64,000 nt of DNA from Candidatus Poribacteria bacterium (GTDB taxonomy: Bacteria; Poribacteria; WGA-4E; WGA-3G): the NCBI GenBank assembly GCA_022825825.1, contig JAJDWA010000007.1, forward strand, positions 1-64,000, in the 5' to 3' direction. This document shows, piece after piece, positions 15,023 to 23,361 of this stretch; positions within the stretch are counted from its first letter, which is position 1; every line of letters starts with the position of its first letter. The notes below the pieces were generated by a model. It ran no database searches. It had not been told where the DNA came from and saw only the letters and a program-made list of their open reading frames with translations. The position numbers and the translations under genes are program-made.

Positions 15023-16378
15023 ATGGATATAAAAAATAAAGCAACACAAATAAAATTATTTAGCTTGAAAACGGTTCAGATGCGTACCTTCCATACGACA
15101 TGGTTCGCGTTTTTCTTAGCGTTTTTCGGATGGTTTGGCATTGCACCACTCATGGCAATTGTGCGCGAAGACTTAATGTTAACGAAGGCACAAGTTGGGA
15201 ACACGATCATCGCCTCTGTTGCAATTACAGTGTTGGTCAGAGTACTCATCGGTCCACTTTGCGATCGAATCGGGGCACGAAAGGCATATACATGGCTGCT
15301 CATTCTCGGTTCAATACCAGTGATGGGTATCGGTCTTGCACAAGATTACAAAACCTTCCTACTATTCCGTTTAGCTATTGGCGCAATCGGCGCTTCGTTT
15401 GTCATCACGCAATATCACACCTCAATGATGTTTGCGCCAAACTGTATCGGCACAGCAAACGCTACGACTGCAGGTTGGGGAAATTTAGGCGGTGGTGTTA
15501 CGCAAATGGTGATGCCGCTTATCTTTACGGCTATCCTGAGTTTTGGTGTAAATGAATTCCTTGGCTGGCGATTGGCGATGATTGTTCCAGGCATTGCCCT
15601 ATTTATTATGGGGTTCGTTTATTACTTCACTACCCAAGATGCACCGGATGGAGACTATAAGGAACTCCGTGAGCGAGGTGATCTTGAATCCGCTGAAGGC
15701 AAAGGTATGGAATCTTTCATGCTTGCGATTAAGGATTATCGCGTATGGGCACTGTTTTTTATTTACGCTGCATGTTTCGGTGTAGAACTTACTATTAACA
15801 ATGTTGCCGCACTTTACTATCACGACCGCTTCCAATTAGATGTTAAAACAGCAGGACTTATCGCAGGTTTGTTCGGTTTGATGAACATTTTTGCACGCAC
15901 CGTTGGCGGTGTTTTCTCAGATTTCTTTGCGAAAAACATGGGGCTACGGGGGCGTGTCCTGTTCCTGTTTATTGTCCTGTTAGGTGAAGGTATTATGCTT
16001 ATGCTGTTCTCGCAGATGGCAGTCCTGATTCTTGCTGTTGGAACAATGATTGTCTTTAGTCTTTTTGTGCAGATGTCTGAAGGCGCGACGTATGGAATTG
16101 TTCCATTTATCAATAGGAAGGCATTAGGGGCAGTTGCCGGTATTGTTGGTGCTGGTGGAAATGCTGGAGCAGTTGCCGCTGGTTTCCTTTTTCGGGCAGA
16201 GAGTATTACCACACAACAAGCTTTACTCTTCCTCGGTGGAATGGCTATTGTCGCATCATTTGCTACGGTATTAGTGCGATTCTCGCCTGCAGTGCAAGAT
16301 GCGGAGAAAAAAGCGTTTGATGCTGCACTTGCTGAAAAACAACGCCTCAAAGCAGAAGCTGGGAATGTGCCAGTTTAA
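15023..16378 (+). CDS. narK: MFS nitrate/nitrite transporter (NarK/NasA family)
   Basis: 451 residues with about 12 transmembrane segments. Signature motifs of the nitrate/nitrite porter family are present: AGWGNLGGGVTQMVMP and GAGGNAGAVAAGFLF, each with the glycine-rich pattern of the substrate helices, plus RIGARKAYT after helix 2-3. It imports nitrate across the inner membrane for the flanking reductases. It lies 175 nt after nirA and 78 nt before narB, all on one strand. The symbol reflects the family; cyanobacterial equivalents are called nrtP. Confidence 0.9.
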   Translation: MDIKNKATQIKLFSLKTVQMRTFHTTWFAFFLAFFGWFGIAPLMAIVREDLMLTKAQVGNTIIASVAITVLVRVLIGPLCDRIGARKAYTWLLILGSIPVMGIGLAQDYKTFLLFRLAIGAIGASFVITQYHTSMMFAPNCIGTANATTAGWGNLGGGVTQMVMPLIFTAILSFGVNEFLGWRLAMIVPGIALFIMGFVYYFTTQDAPDGDYKELRERGDLESAEGKGMESFMLAIKDYRVWALFFIYAACFGVELTINNVAALYYHDRFQLDVKTAGLIAGLFGLMNIFARTVGGVFSDFFAKNMGLRGRVLFLFIVLLGEGIMLMLFSQMAVLILAVGTMIVFSLFVQMSEGATYGIVPFINRKALGAVAGIVGAGGNAGAVAAGFLFRAESITTQQALLFLGGMAIVASFATVLVRFSPAVQDAEKKAFDAALAEKQRLKAEAGNVPV

Positions 16379-16456
16379 CAATGTATTGTTGCTTCAATTA
16401 CCGATTGCGGCAACACAGTAATAAAGTTTTAAGATTGTGAATTTACCTTCTTAACT

Positions 16457-18580
16457 ATGGAGAAACCAGTGAAAAGTTCAACAGGAAAAGCCGTTTGTCC
16501 TTATTGTGGCGTCGGTTGCGTTATCCGCGCGACAGTTCAAGATAACAAGATCACAAGGATTTCAGCAGACGACGATGTAGCACCAAATTACGGCATGCTT
16601 TGTCCAAAAGGAGCTCACCTCAAACAGGTATTTCAAAACCACGATGGCAGGCTCGCATACCCGATGATTCGGGAACGCAAAGGTGAAACGCCGCGCCAAG
16701 TGTCGTGGGAGCAAGCGATCGCTTTTACAGCAAATCGCCTTCAAGAGATTCGGTTGGAACACGGCAAGGATGCACTTGCGCTCTACGGTTCTGGACAATT
16801 AGACACCGAAACCTCATACATTTTCAATAAATTGTTTAAGGGATTTCTGCGGACAAATAATATAGACACGAATAGTAGACTCTGTATGTCTTCTGCAGTC
16901 GTTGGCTATATGCAAGCGTTCGGTTCAGATGGGCCACCGACCTGCTATGATGATATTCAGCATGCGGATGTTTTTCTAATTATCGGCGCGAATATGGCAG
17001 CCAATCACCCCGTTCTTTTCCAAATGATTCGGAAACGGCGGGCATCAGAACCCAATGCCCGTATCATTGCAGTAGACCCTCGCCTCACCCAAACAGCAGA
17101 ATTTTCTGACGTCCATGTCCCACTTGCACCGGGAAGTGATGTCGCTTTCCTTCAACTTATTGCAAAACGCCTGCTTGCAATGGGGCGCGTTGATAAACGT
17201 TTTGTCCAAAGAAACAGTGAAAACTTTAGCGCGTATAAAAACCATATTGAAAGTCTTGACGAAGAAACACTTCTCTCTATCTGCGATGTCCATCCGGGTC
17301 GTATTGACGAAATTGTCGAATTTCTATCAAAACCGAGTAACCGTTTACTCAGTTTTTATTGTCAAGGCACAAATCAAAGTACAAGCGGTGTTGATAAAAA
17401 CGCTGCACTCATCAATCTTCATCTTCAGTTAGGTGAGGTTGGGATAAGGGGGGCCGGCCCCTTTTCGCTAACAGGGCAACCCAATGCGATGGGAGGCAGA
17501 GAGGTTGGGTACCTTTCACATCAATTGCCTGGGTACCGTGTTGTAACGAACGATATGCATCGCGCCTATCTTGAAGGTGCATGGCGAATTCCGCCCGGTA
17601 GCATTGATCCAGAACCCGGATTAACAGCTGTACCGATGTTTGAAGCCACCGCCGCGGGAGATGTCCGCGCACTCTGGATCGTCTGTACAAACCCATCTGT
17701 GAGCATGCCCGATACAAAGGTCTCTCAAGCAGGACTAAAACGTGCTGACTTGGTGATTGTACAAGATTGTTATTATCCTACAGAAACTGCGGAATATGCT
17801 GATGTGCTACTTCCTGCAGCGCAGTGGGGAGAAAAGCGTGGCACAATGACAAATAGCGAGCGTCTCGTTATCCGAAGCGATAAATTCCTGGATCCGCCTG
17901 GTGAAGCAAAACCGGATTGGTGGATATTCTCACAAATTGCGAAGGTGATGGGATTCAAACGTGATTTTGATTTCCACAACCACGAGGAGATTTGGGATGA
18001 GTATCGTTTATTGACCGCAGGAACGCCGTGTGACCAGATGGGAATGACGAATGAACGTCTTGAAAAAACTTCGCTCCGATGGCCCTGTCCAAATCCTCGA
18101 CACCCTGGAACGCTTCGCCGCTATACACGCAGAAAATTCTTCACGCCATCTGGGAAAGCACAATTTAAAACGCCAGTCTATCAGCCTCCGGACGAAAAAA
18201 CAGATGAAGAATTTCCATTCGGTTTAACAACTGGGCGCGTTGCGAGCCAATGGCATACCCGCACTCGTACTGGGAAAGTACCACAATTGACACGAAAAGA
18301 CCCTGAGCCTTTTGTTGAAATTCATCCTGAGGATGCCGCGGAAAACGAAGTTGAAGACGGAGATTGGATTTATCTTGTTGGACGACGTGGGAGATGTTAT
18401 GCGCGTGCACGCGTTACAGATACTATTCGGCGTGGATTGTTGTTTACACCGTTCCATTGGGGCGATCTCTTCCACGCGGAGACGAATGCGAACTATGTAA
18501 CGAATTCAGCGTATGATCCGGTGTCTAAACAACCGGAGTTGAAATTCTGTGCCGTGCGGATTGAGACAGATAATTCGTAG
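16457..18580 (+). CDS. narB: Assimilatory nitrate reductase catalytic subunit (molybdopterin, [4Fe-4S])
   Basis: 707 residues. N-terminal cluster motif CPYCGVGC (Cys14, 17, 21) with the fourth Cys in MLCPKG. SRLCMSSAVVGY supplies the likely Mo-ligating Cys. The C-terminal dinucleotide-binding domain runs from about FPFGLTTGRVASQWHTRT to the end. Reduces nitrate to nitrite in the cytoplasm. The length and lack of FAD or extra cluster domains match the ferredoxin/flavodoxin-dependent NarB form. Last gene of the nitrate unit. Its final 45 codons and the following 110 bp are duplicated at 21318-21564. Confidence 0.9.
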   Translation: MEKPVKSSTGKAVCPYCGVGCVIRATVQDNKITRISADDDVAPNYGMLCPKGAHLKQVFQNHDGRLAYPMIRERKGETPRQVSWEQAIAFTANRLQEIRLEHGKDALALYGSGQLDTETSYIFNKLFKGFLRTNNIDTNSRLCMSSAVVGYMQAFGSDGPPTCYDDIQHADVFLIIGANMAANHPVLFQMIRKRRASEPNARIIAVDPRLTQTAEFSDVHVPLAPGSDVAFLQLIAKRLLAMGRVDKRFVQRNSENFSAYKNHIESLDEETLLSICDVHPGRIDEIVEFLSKPSNRLLSFYCQGTNQSTSGVDKNAALINLHLQLGEVGIRGAGPFSLTGQPNAMGGREVGYLSHQLPGYRVVTNDMHRAYLEGAWRIPPGSIDPEPGLTAVPMFEATAAGDVRALWIVCTNPSVSMPDTKVSQAGLKRADLVIVQDCYYPTETAEYADVLLPAAQWGEKRGTMTNSERLVIRSDKFLDPPGEAKPDWWIFSQIAKVMGFKRDFDFHNHEEIWDEYRLLTAGTPCDQMGMTNERLEKTSLRWPCPNPRHPGTLRRYTRRKFFTPSGKAQFKTPVYQPPDEKTDEEFPFGLTTGRVASQWHTRTRTGKVPQLTRKDPEPFVEIHPEDAAENEVEDGDWIYLVGRRGRCYARARVTDTIRRGLLFTPFHWGDLFHAETNANYVTNSAYDPVSKQPELKFCAVRIETDNS

Positions 18581-18690
18581 GTGTGAACCAAATTGTGTTG
18601 TGGTGTGAGGCCTCTGTGTCTTGCCCTATCTTCAATCTCACTAAGGTTAAGATATAGGTTCATCAAGTAAATCCAAAACCTCCTGCTCAA
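18444..18690. repeat. Segmental duplication, copy A (narB 3' end to ATPase 3' end)
   Basis: Ungapped match to 21318-21564 at a constant offset of 2874 bp; I count about 16 mismatches in 247 bp by hand, nearly all at the two ends. It covers the last codons of narB, the convergent intergenic gap and the last codons of the minus-strand ATPase gene. Confidence 0.9.
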
Positions 18691-20290
18691 CAGAGCGGGA
18701 AGGACGCTCTTGTACCACAGGAATAACGTAACTCCGAATAGTCATTCCGTTTATTATCTCCGTTTCTGTGTGCGGTTTCGGTACCTCGCGATGATCGAAC
18801 ACTACATAGTAGCCCTCCGCTACACCTTCTGTTGATAGATACGCAGCGAGTTGCTGCTTCCCTTCGGCATAGTACCTGTCACTTCGCCATATCTTTGTTT
18901 CAATGACATATTTTCTTTGGTTGTGAAGTATGATTATATCCATCCTGCCCCGCCCGGTTGGAACTTCCATATACATTGTCCCGTTTATGCTTGTAACGAA
19001 CTGGTCCAGATAGGCAAAGAGCAAGTGCTGTCCAATGAATTCTTGAGGGGTTTCGGGGACTTGTAGAATTTTGAATCCAACGCGGGCAATAAAGTCTCGA
19101 AAGTTATCCAAGAGCCGCTCCATCAGGATCTGTCCGGTGTCGGTGAGGTACTGAAATCCATCGGTATCTTCGGGGAAGTAATCGCGCTCCAATCCGTTGG
19201 CTAATGGTTTGAATGCTTGTAAAATGCAATGAAGATAAATTGGATTGGCAATTTTACACATTCTGTCAGTGCCTCTCGTAAGCACTCCGTACGTTGCGAG
19301 TTCATTAATAAGTTCATTGCGTAGGGTGAAAGGCACCCCTTCCTCGTACAATGCAATTCGCATCAAAAAGTTTTCAAAGCGACGGTTTCGACGGATATTG
19401 GTTGTCAAATGTGATAGATTGGTGTTCTGTTCCTCTAAAAGTAGTCGATGTGCCTTTGCAAAATGTGTCATTGTGAGTACTTCAGTTTTCGGAATGTTCA
19501 TCTCTTCGGTGAGTATCTGCGCGAGTCGGTTGACGAGGAAAGGTTGTCCTCCTGTCTGTTTGTGGATGGATTCAAGGACTTCTGGATCGAAAGTCTGCCC
19601 TACCTCGTCTGTATATTGCCCGAACAACTCTTGTACCTGCGCAAGCGTAAAATTGGACAAAGCAAAATCGTCCTGGATATTGAACGGGGAGACAGAGCGA
19701 TCATAGTCCAGTTGTGTGATATTTTTGACACCCACAATGCCAAGGCTGTGAGGACATTGAAGCGTCGCGTGAGTGATGTAAGTATGTCGAAACGCGTGCA
19801 GAAATCCCTTCAAGACAGATTTGGGAATGCCATCAAACTCGTCGATAATGAGGACAACTTTCTGCCAATTTTCCCCAGCCTTCAGGAAACGTTGAACTTG
19901 TTCAAAGAACTCCATCATTGACAAATGGTTGGTTATCTGGGTATTGTCAAGAAAATGTTTAAATGCTTCGTCGAGTTCTTCTTCACGTGTTTGAAAAACG
20001 CGTTCAATTTCCTTGCAGATATGTTTGGTGAGAGAGTCGTAAAATTCGGAAAGGTCACAATCTACATATATTTCAAAATTCAGTTGAATGGGAAAATAGG
20101 TTAGGTCTTCAGCGGTGAGTGCTGCAACGGCGCGTTGAAAGAAAGTTGTCTTGCCCGTTTGCCGGGGTGCAAAGATGACGATATAACGTCCCTCTTTAAC
20201 GCGCTTAATGAACTCTGTGAGTTCTTCCGTGCGTGCGACAATATAGTGCTGTTCAGGGTTCACGGGTCCCCGCGTTCCAAACCTTCTCAT
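18647..20290 (-). CDS. AAA-like ATPase with C-terminal PD-(D/E)XK nuclease domain
   Basis: 547 residues from the start MRRFGTRGPVNPEQHY; GAGGT seven nt upstream favours this ATG over one 18 nt further up. The N-terminal P-loop is APRQTGKTTF, Walker B VVLIIDEFDG, followed by the winged-helix region typical of AAA_35/DUF1703-type proteins (TGGQPFLVNRLAQILTEE). The C-terminal part has GRMDIIIL...KYVIETKIW, the D...ExK signature of a PD-(D/E)XK nuclease. The last residues SVEQEVLDLLDEPIS recur at the end of the small protein encoded 22 nt upstream. Such ATPases are often multicopy and of unknown role; a defence or mobile-element function is possible. Confidence 0.82.
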   Translation of the reverse strand: MRRFGTRGPVNPEQHYIVARTEELTEFIKRVKEGRYIVIFAPRQTGKTTFFQRAVAALTAEDLTYFPIQLNFEIYVDCDLSEFYDSLTKHICKEIERVFQTREEELDEAFKHFLDNTQITNHLSMMEFFEQVQRFLKAGENWQKVVLIIDEFDGIPKSVLKGFLHAFRHTYITHATLQCPHSLGIVGVKNITQLDYDRSVSPFNIQDDFALSNFTLAQVQELFGQYTDEVGQTFDPEVLESIHKQTGGQPFLVNRLAQILTEEMNIPKTEVLTMTHFAKAHRLLLEEQNTNLSHLTTNIRRNRRFENFLMRIALYEEGVPFTLRNELINELATYGVLTRGTDRMCKIANPIYLHCILQAFKPLANGLERDYFPEDTDGFQYLTDTGQILMERLLDNFRDFIARVGFKILQVPETPQEFIGQHLLFAYLDQFVTSINGTMYMEVPTGRGRMDIIILHNQRKYVIETKIWRSDRYYAEGKQQLAAYLSTEGVAEGYYVVFDHREVPKPHTETEIINGMTIRSYVIPVVQERPSRSVEQEVLDLLDEPIS

Positions 20291-20311
20291 TATGTTTACC
20301 TCAACCAAATC

Positions 20312-20497
20312 TCATCGGGATACGGGTTCATCAAGTATATCCAAAACCTCCTGTTCAACGGCACGCGATCGCATTATATCTATCAATTCCTTATCTGCAA
20401 GGTCAATAATTTCAGAAATCCGTTCTCTGACCTCCGCTGCAATATTTGGATGCCATTCCCGTAATTTTGTGTCTAATCTTTCAGCTAACAGATCCAT
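20312..20497 (-). CDS. Small helical protein partnered with the AAA ATPase
   Basis: 61 residues (MDLLAERLDTKLREWHP start), preceded by GTGGAGGAAATCA, an excellent ribosome binding site. Predicted all-helical and charged. Its C-terminal VEQEVLDILDEPVS is nearly the same as the end of the ATPase that follows 21 nt downstream, and 36 bp of DNA match there (20325-20360 against 18657-18692). A second, frameshifted copy lies at 21521-21704. It could be an antitoxin-like or adaptor protein; the family is not recognised. Confidence 0.7.
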   Translation of the reverse strand: MDLLAERLDTKLREWHPNIAAEVRERISEIIDLADKELIDIMRSRAVEQEVLDILDEPVSR

Positions 20498-20585
20498 TGA
20501 TTTCCTCCACTATTTTTTTCGCAATAAGTAGTTTCGGACTTGTGTGCGCTCTTCGTGATTAGTTTGAACATATTGCTTCTTAGAA

Positions 20586-21137
20586 TTAAAAGTCAAAGTC
20601 TATGTCTTCTTCGTCCGTATCAATATCAGGATTGCTTGTTGATGTAATCGCCTTTGGTAAAGGTTTATGTCCTGGCGAATATGGAAATTCAGAATGACAA
20701 GACTTACATACAGATGACAGGTCGCAAAGAGGTTCTTTTCCTATGTTTTCATAAGTTTTATGATGAACTTCTTGAGCTGGCGCGTTACAAACAACACACC
20801 TGTTATCATCGCGTTTTAGTACTTGTTTCCTTTTCTCTGCCCACGCTTCTGATCTCACATACAAATCGTATGTGGGGTCTTGATCAGCTGTACCTTTTGT
20901 TGAAACTAAGTATATATGCCAAACTTCTTCTCTAAGATAATAGGCGTCAAGAAAATCAGGAACAAGTCTTAGTGATGCGTCAAGTAATTCTATTACTGCA
21001 TCCAAATTTACTACTTGATATTGGTAATAATGGTTTTCTAACTGGTAGAATAATAGAAACGCAGTTGAATAATGGAATCTCGCTTGGTTTAGGTTGTCTT
21101 GGGTGATTTCGCCATAGACATCAGTTGATTCTTTCAT
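20586..21137 (-). CDS. HNH endonuclease-domain protein
   Basis: 183 residues. The N-terminal half is helical (TPR-like: NLNQARFHYSTAFLLFYQLE). The C-terminal half is an HNH nuclease with zinc knuckles: RDDNRCVVCNAPAQEVHHKT (CxxC and HH), then LSSVCKSCHSEF (CxxCH). An acidic tail DTDEEDIDFDF ends the protein. It sits upstream of the small protein and AAA-nuclease genes on the same strand, 88 nt apart. DNA nuclease activity is likely; target unknown. Confidence 0.8.
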   Translation of the reverse strand: MKESTDVYGEITQDNLNQARFHYSTAFLLFYQLENHYYQYQVVNLDAVIELLDASLRLVPDFLDAYYLREEVWHIYLVSTKGTADQDPTYDLYVRSEAWAEKRKQVLKRDDNRCVVCNAPAQEVHHKTYENIGKEPLCDLSSVCKSCHSEFPYSPGHKPLPKAITSTSNPDIDTDEEDIDFDF

Positions 21138-21317
21138 TGGTTACTTCTTGTGGGGTTAGTGAAATATGTCTAAAACTACTTATTCCGAATTTTTTATTGG
21201 AAAGCAGATAAACATCTCTGCAACCTTTCCTTAAAAAAGATATGATATTTAGGAAGAAAAGTCAAGGAGAAAATGTGTCCGAGTAAGGTTTATCCGGATT
21301 TGCTCCGCGGTGTTCTC
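21138..21317. other. Intergenic region between HNH gene and duplicated segment
   Basis: AT-rich upstream region of the HNH gene, probably holding its promoter, followed by the junction with the duplicated narB fragment. No gene supported. Confidence 0.4.
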
Positions 21318-21564
21318 TTACACCGTTCCACTGGGGCGATCTTTCCCACGCGGAGACGAATGCGAATTATGTAACGAATTCAGCGTTTGATCTGGTGTCT
21401 AAACAACCGGAGTTGAAATTCTGTGCTGTGCGGATTGAGACAGATAATTCGTAGGTGTGAACCAAATTGTGTTGTGGTGTGAGGCCTCTGTGTCTTGCCC
21501 TATCTTCAATCTCACTAAAACTAATATATAGGTTCATCAAGTCCATCTAAAACCTCCTGTTCAA
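21318..21564. repeat. Segmental duplication, copy B (narB 3' end fragment)
   Basis: Copy of 18444-18690. It carries an open fragment with the last 45 codons of narB (TPFHWGDLSHAETNANYVTN onward) and then passes into the shared tail sequence, where it continues not into the ATPase but into a copy of the small helical gene. Copy B is therefore chimeric and non-functional for narB. Confidence 0.9.
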
Positions 21565-21704
21565 CGGTACGCGATCGCATTATATCTAACAAGCCCCTCA
21601 TCTGCAAGGTCAATAATTTCAGAAATCCGTTCTCTGACCTCCGCGGCAATATTTGGATGCCATTCGCGTAATTCTACGTCTAATCTTTCAACTAACATGT
21701 CCAT
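21521..21704 (-). pseudogene. Frameshifted copy of the small helical protein gene
   Basis: Starts MDMLVERLDVELREWHP, closely matching the intact copy at 20312-20497. An extra base near GATGAGGGGCTTGTTAGAT shifts the frame, so translation stops at 21561 after 47 residues. In the other frame the tail VEQEVLDGLDEPIY is still readable to 21521. Confidence 0.75.
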
Positions 21705-21734
21705 TGATTTGTCCCTATCAGTAAGTGGCGACGT

Positions 21735-22115
21735 TTAATTTGGACCCGCCAACCGTGTCTGCTCAAGGAGTTTAATTTTTTCTCGGAGCATATTAATTTC
21801 TGCTTTTAAAGTCTCTTGTTCACTTTGATTATGCGCGATAATGATCTGTGGAATACCAACTGCTAACACGATCAGTGCCATAGCACCTATTACAAGGGCA
21901 AAAAGGAGTTTCTGTCCAAAACGGATTGTCTCAAATTCTCCAGCCACTCCCTTAAATTTCATGTCCACGGACCTTTGGAGTTGTGTTTCTAATGCAGTGT
22001 TTTCTTTTTTCACAATGTCAGAGATTGTTTTAATATCTTCAGGTATCAGTTGAGCAAACGCGGGTTGTACTAATAGCAAAAGTAATATTAATGCAAATAA
22101 ACTTTTCATAATCAT
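21735..22115 (-). CDS. Exported or membrane-anchored protein with coiled-coil tail
   Basis: 126 residues. Signal peptide MIMKSLFALILLLLLVQPAF-AQ, a polar helical segment (about 25-65), one transmembrane helix (LLFALVIGAMALIVLAVGI, about 70-90) and a C-terminal leucine-zipper-like coiled coil (LKAEINMLREKIKLLEQ). GAGGTGAG lies 5 nt before the first ATG; a second ATG two codons later is an alternative. Family not recognised. Lies 51 nt downstream of the HicB-like gene. Confidence 0.7.
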   Translation of the reverse strand: MIMKSLFALILLLLLVQPAFAQLIPEDIKTISDIVKKENTALETQLQRSVDMKFKGVAGEFETIRFGQKLLFALVIGAMALIVLAVGIPQIIIAHNQSEQETLKAEINMLREKIKLLEQTRLAGPN

Positions 22116-22166
22116 TTTCTCACCTCTGTAAATAGTATAGCAGGAGTGAACCGTATAGGCAAAGTT

Positions 22167-22376
22167 TTATGCTGTGCAAGGTTTATCCGGTACTATTCCT
22201 TGTTCTTCACACACTTCAAAATAGACTTCAAGTGACTTCTGCATTTTCTCACGAAGTTCACGGACAGATGCACCGTAGAACGTAATCACATCCTGTGTAT
22301 TAATCACTGTGCCGTGAAAGAGGTCTATTTCCGTATCAAAATCTACAACTCCGATATAACCTTTATACTCAATCAT
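22167..22376 (-). CDS. hicB: HicB-like protein (orphan antitoxin-type)
   Basis: 69 residues with the HicB fold pattern: MIEYKGYIGVVDFDTEIDLF, GTVINTQDVITFYGASVREL, then a helix and EVCEEQGIVP. It starts 2 nt after the D-2-hydroxyacid dehydrogenase gene ends, so it is translated from the same message. No HicA gene is visible on either side, and there is no C-terminal DNA-binding domain. It may be a solitary HicB that no longer serves a toxin. Confidence 0.75.
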   Translation of the reverse strand: MIEYKGYIGVVDFDTEIDLFHGTVINTQDVITFYGASVRELREKMQKSLEVYFEVCEEQGIVPDKPCTA

Positions 22377-22378
22377 TG

Positions 22379-23326
22379 CTAAAACCCAAGCTGCTTATCC
22401 ACAACATTCTTCAATTCTTCACCCTTCAAATACCGCTCAAGATTATCCAAGAAAAACTCGGTGATACGCCGCATACGGTGCTGTGAACCACCCGCAGCGT
22501 GTGGCGTAATAATAACGTTATCCATATCCCACAACGGACTCTCTTTGTCCAGCGGCTCAACCTCTGTAACATCTAAACCAGCACCAGCAATTTTACCGGC
22601 TTGTAAAATCTCAATTAAATCGTCTTCCTTAACAATCGGACCGCGGGCAACATTGATGAGATACGCAGTCGGTTGCATCACAGACAAGTTTTCGATATTG
22701 ATCAGTCCACGTGTTTCCTCTGTCAATGGACAGGCTATCATCACAACATCCACCCGACTCATCGTTTCTGATAGTTTACTCATTGGCACAAGTTCGTCTA
22801 CATTATCAGGTTTTTCTGTGCGATATGCATCAACACCAACAATGTACATATCAAAACCTTTTGCACGTTTTGCCATCTGCATGCCAATTCCACCTAAACC
22901 GACAATACCAATTTTGAACCCATCAATCTCAATCATCGGGGATTTGCTACCACCCCACTGATGGTTATCTTGGTTACGTGTGAAATGGTGAATACCACGT
23001 GTAATACCGAGCAGAAGCGCAAACGCTTGGTCAGCTACGTGTGTGCCATAAAGTCCTGCAGCGTTTGTCAAAATCACATCGCTCTCACGCATCGCAGGAT
23101 ACACGTGTTTGTCCATACCTGCGCTGGATGCCTGAATCCACTTAATATTTGGCAGAAGTGGAAAAATATCCTCGCTACAGAAACCGAAGAAAATATCAGT
23201 ATCCTTGCCTTCTTCAGCGATCTCCTCGCGCGAACCCGGCATAATGTATGTATGTTCATCACCAATAATGTCTTCTAACCGCTTTAGCTGTTCACCTTCA
23301 ACTCGATGTTGTAATAAAATCTTCAT
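22379..23326 (-). CDS. D-2-hydroxyacid dehydrogenase (NAD-binding)
   Basis: 315 residues. Rossmann motif GIVGLGGIGMQMAKRAKGF, catalytic Arg in NVARGPIV, Glu in DVTEVEPLDKESPLW and His in ITPHAAGGS. Family members reduce 2-keto acids to D-2-hydroxy acids, or the reverse (glyoxylate, hydroxypyruvate, phosphoglycerate). It follows the HAD phosphatase and gnd genes with short gaps, suggesting a shared sugar-acid pathway. Confidence 0.87.
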   Translation of the reverse strand: MKILLQHRVEGEQLKRLEDIIGDEHTYIMPGSREEIAEEGKDTDIFFGFCSEDIFPLLPNIKWIQASSAGMDKHVYPAMRESDVILTNAAGLYGTHVADQAFALLLGITRGIHHFTRNQDNHQWGGSKSPMIEIDGFKIGIVGLGGIGMQMAKRAKGFDMYIVGVDAYRTEKPDNVDELVPMSKLSETMSRVDVVMIACPLTEETRGLINIENLSVMQPTAYLINVARGPIVKEDDLIEILQAGKIAGAGLDVTEVEPLDKESPLWDMDNVIITPHAAGGSQHRMRRITEFFLDNLERYLKGEELKNVVDKQLGF

Positions 23327-23361
23327 ATATATTCCTTTCGTTAGTCAGTTTTCTATGTCGT

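Noticed and set aside
15820..16350. 176-codon open frame antisense to the nitrate transporter gene
   Set aside because: Shadow of a well-supported transporter gene; composition is that of a reverse-strand reading.
22461..22961. 166-codon open frame antisense to the D-2-hydroxyacid dehydrogenase gene
   Set aside because: The opposite strand encodes a complete enzyme with all motifs; no independent support.
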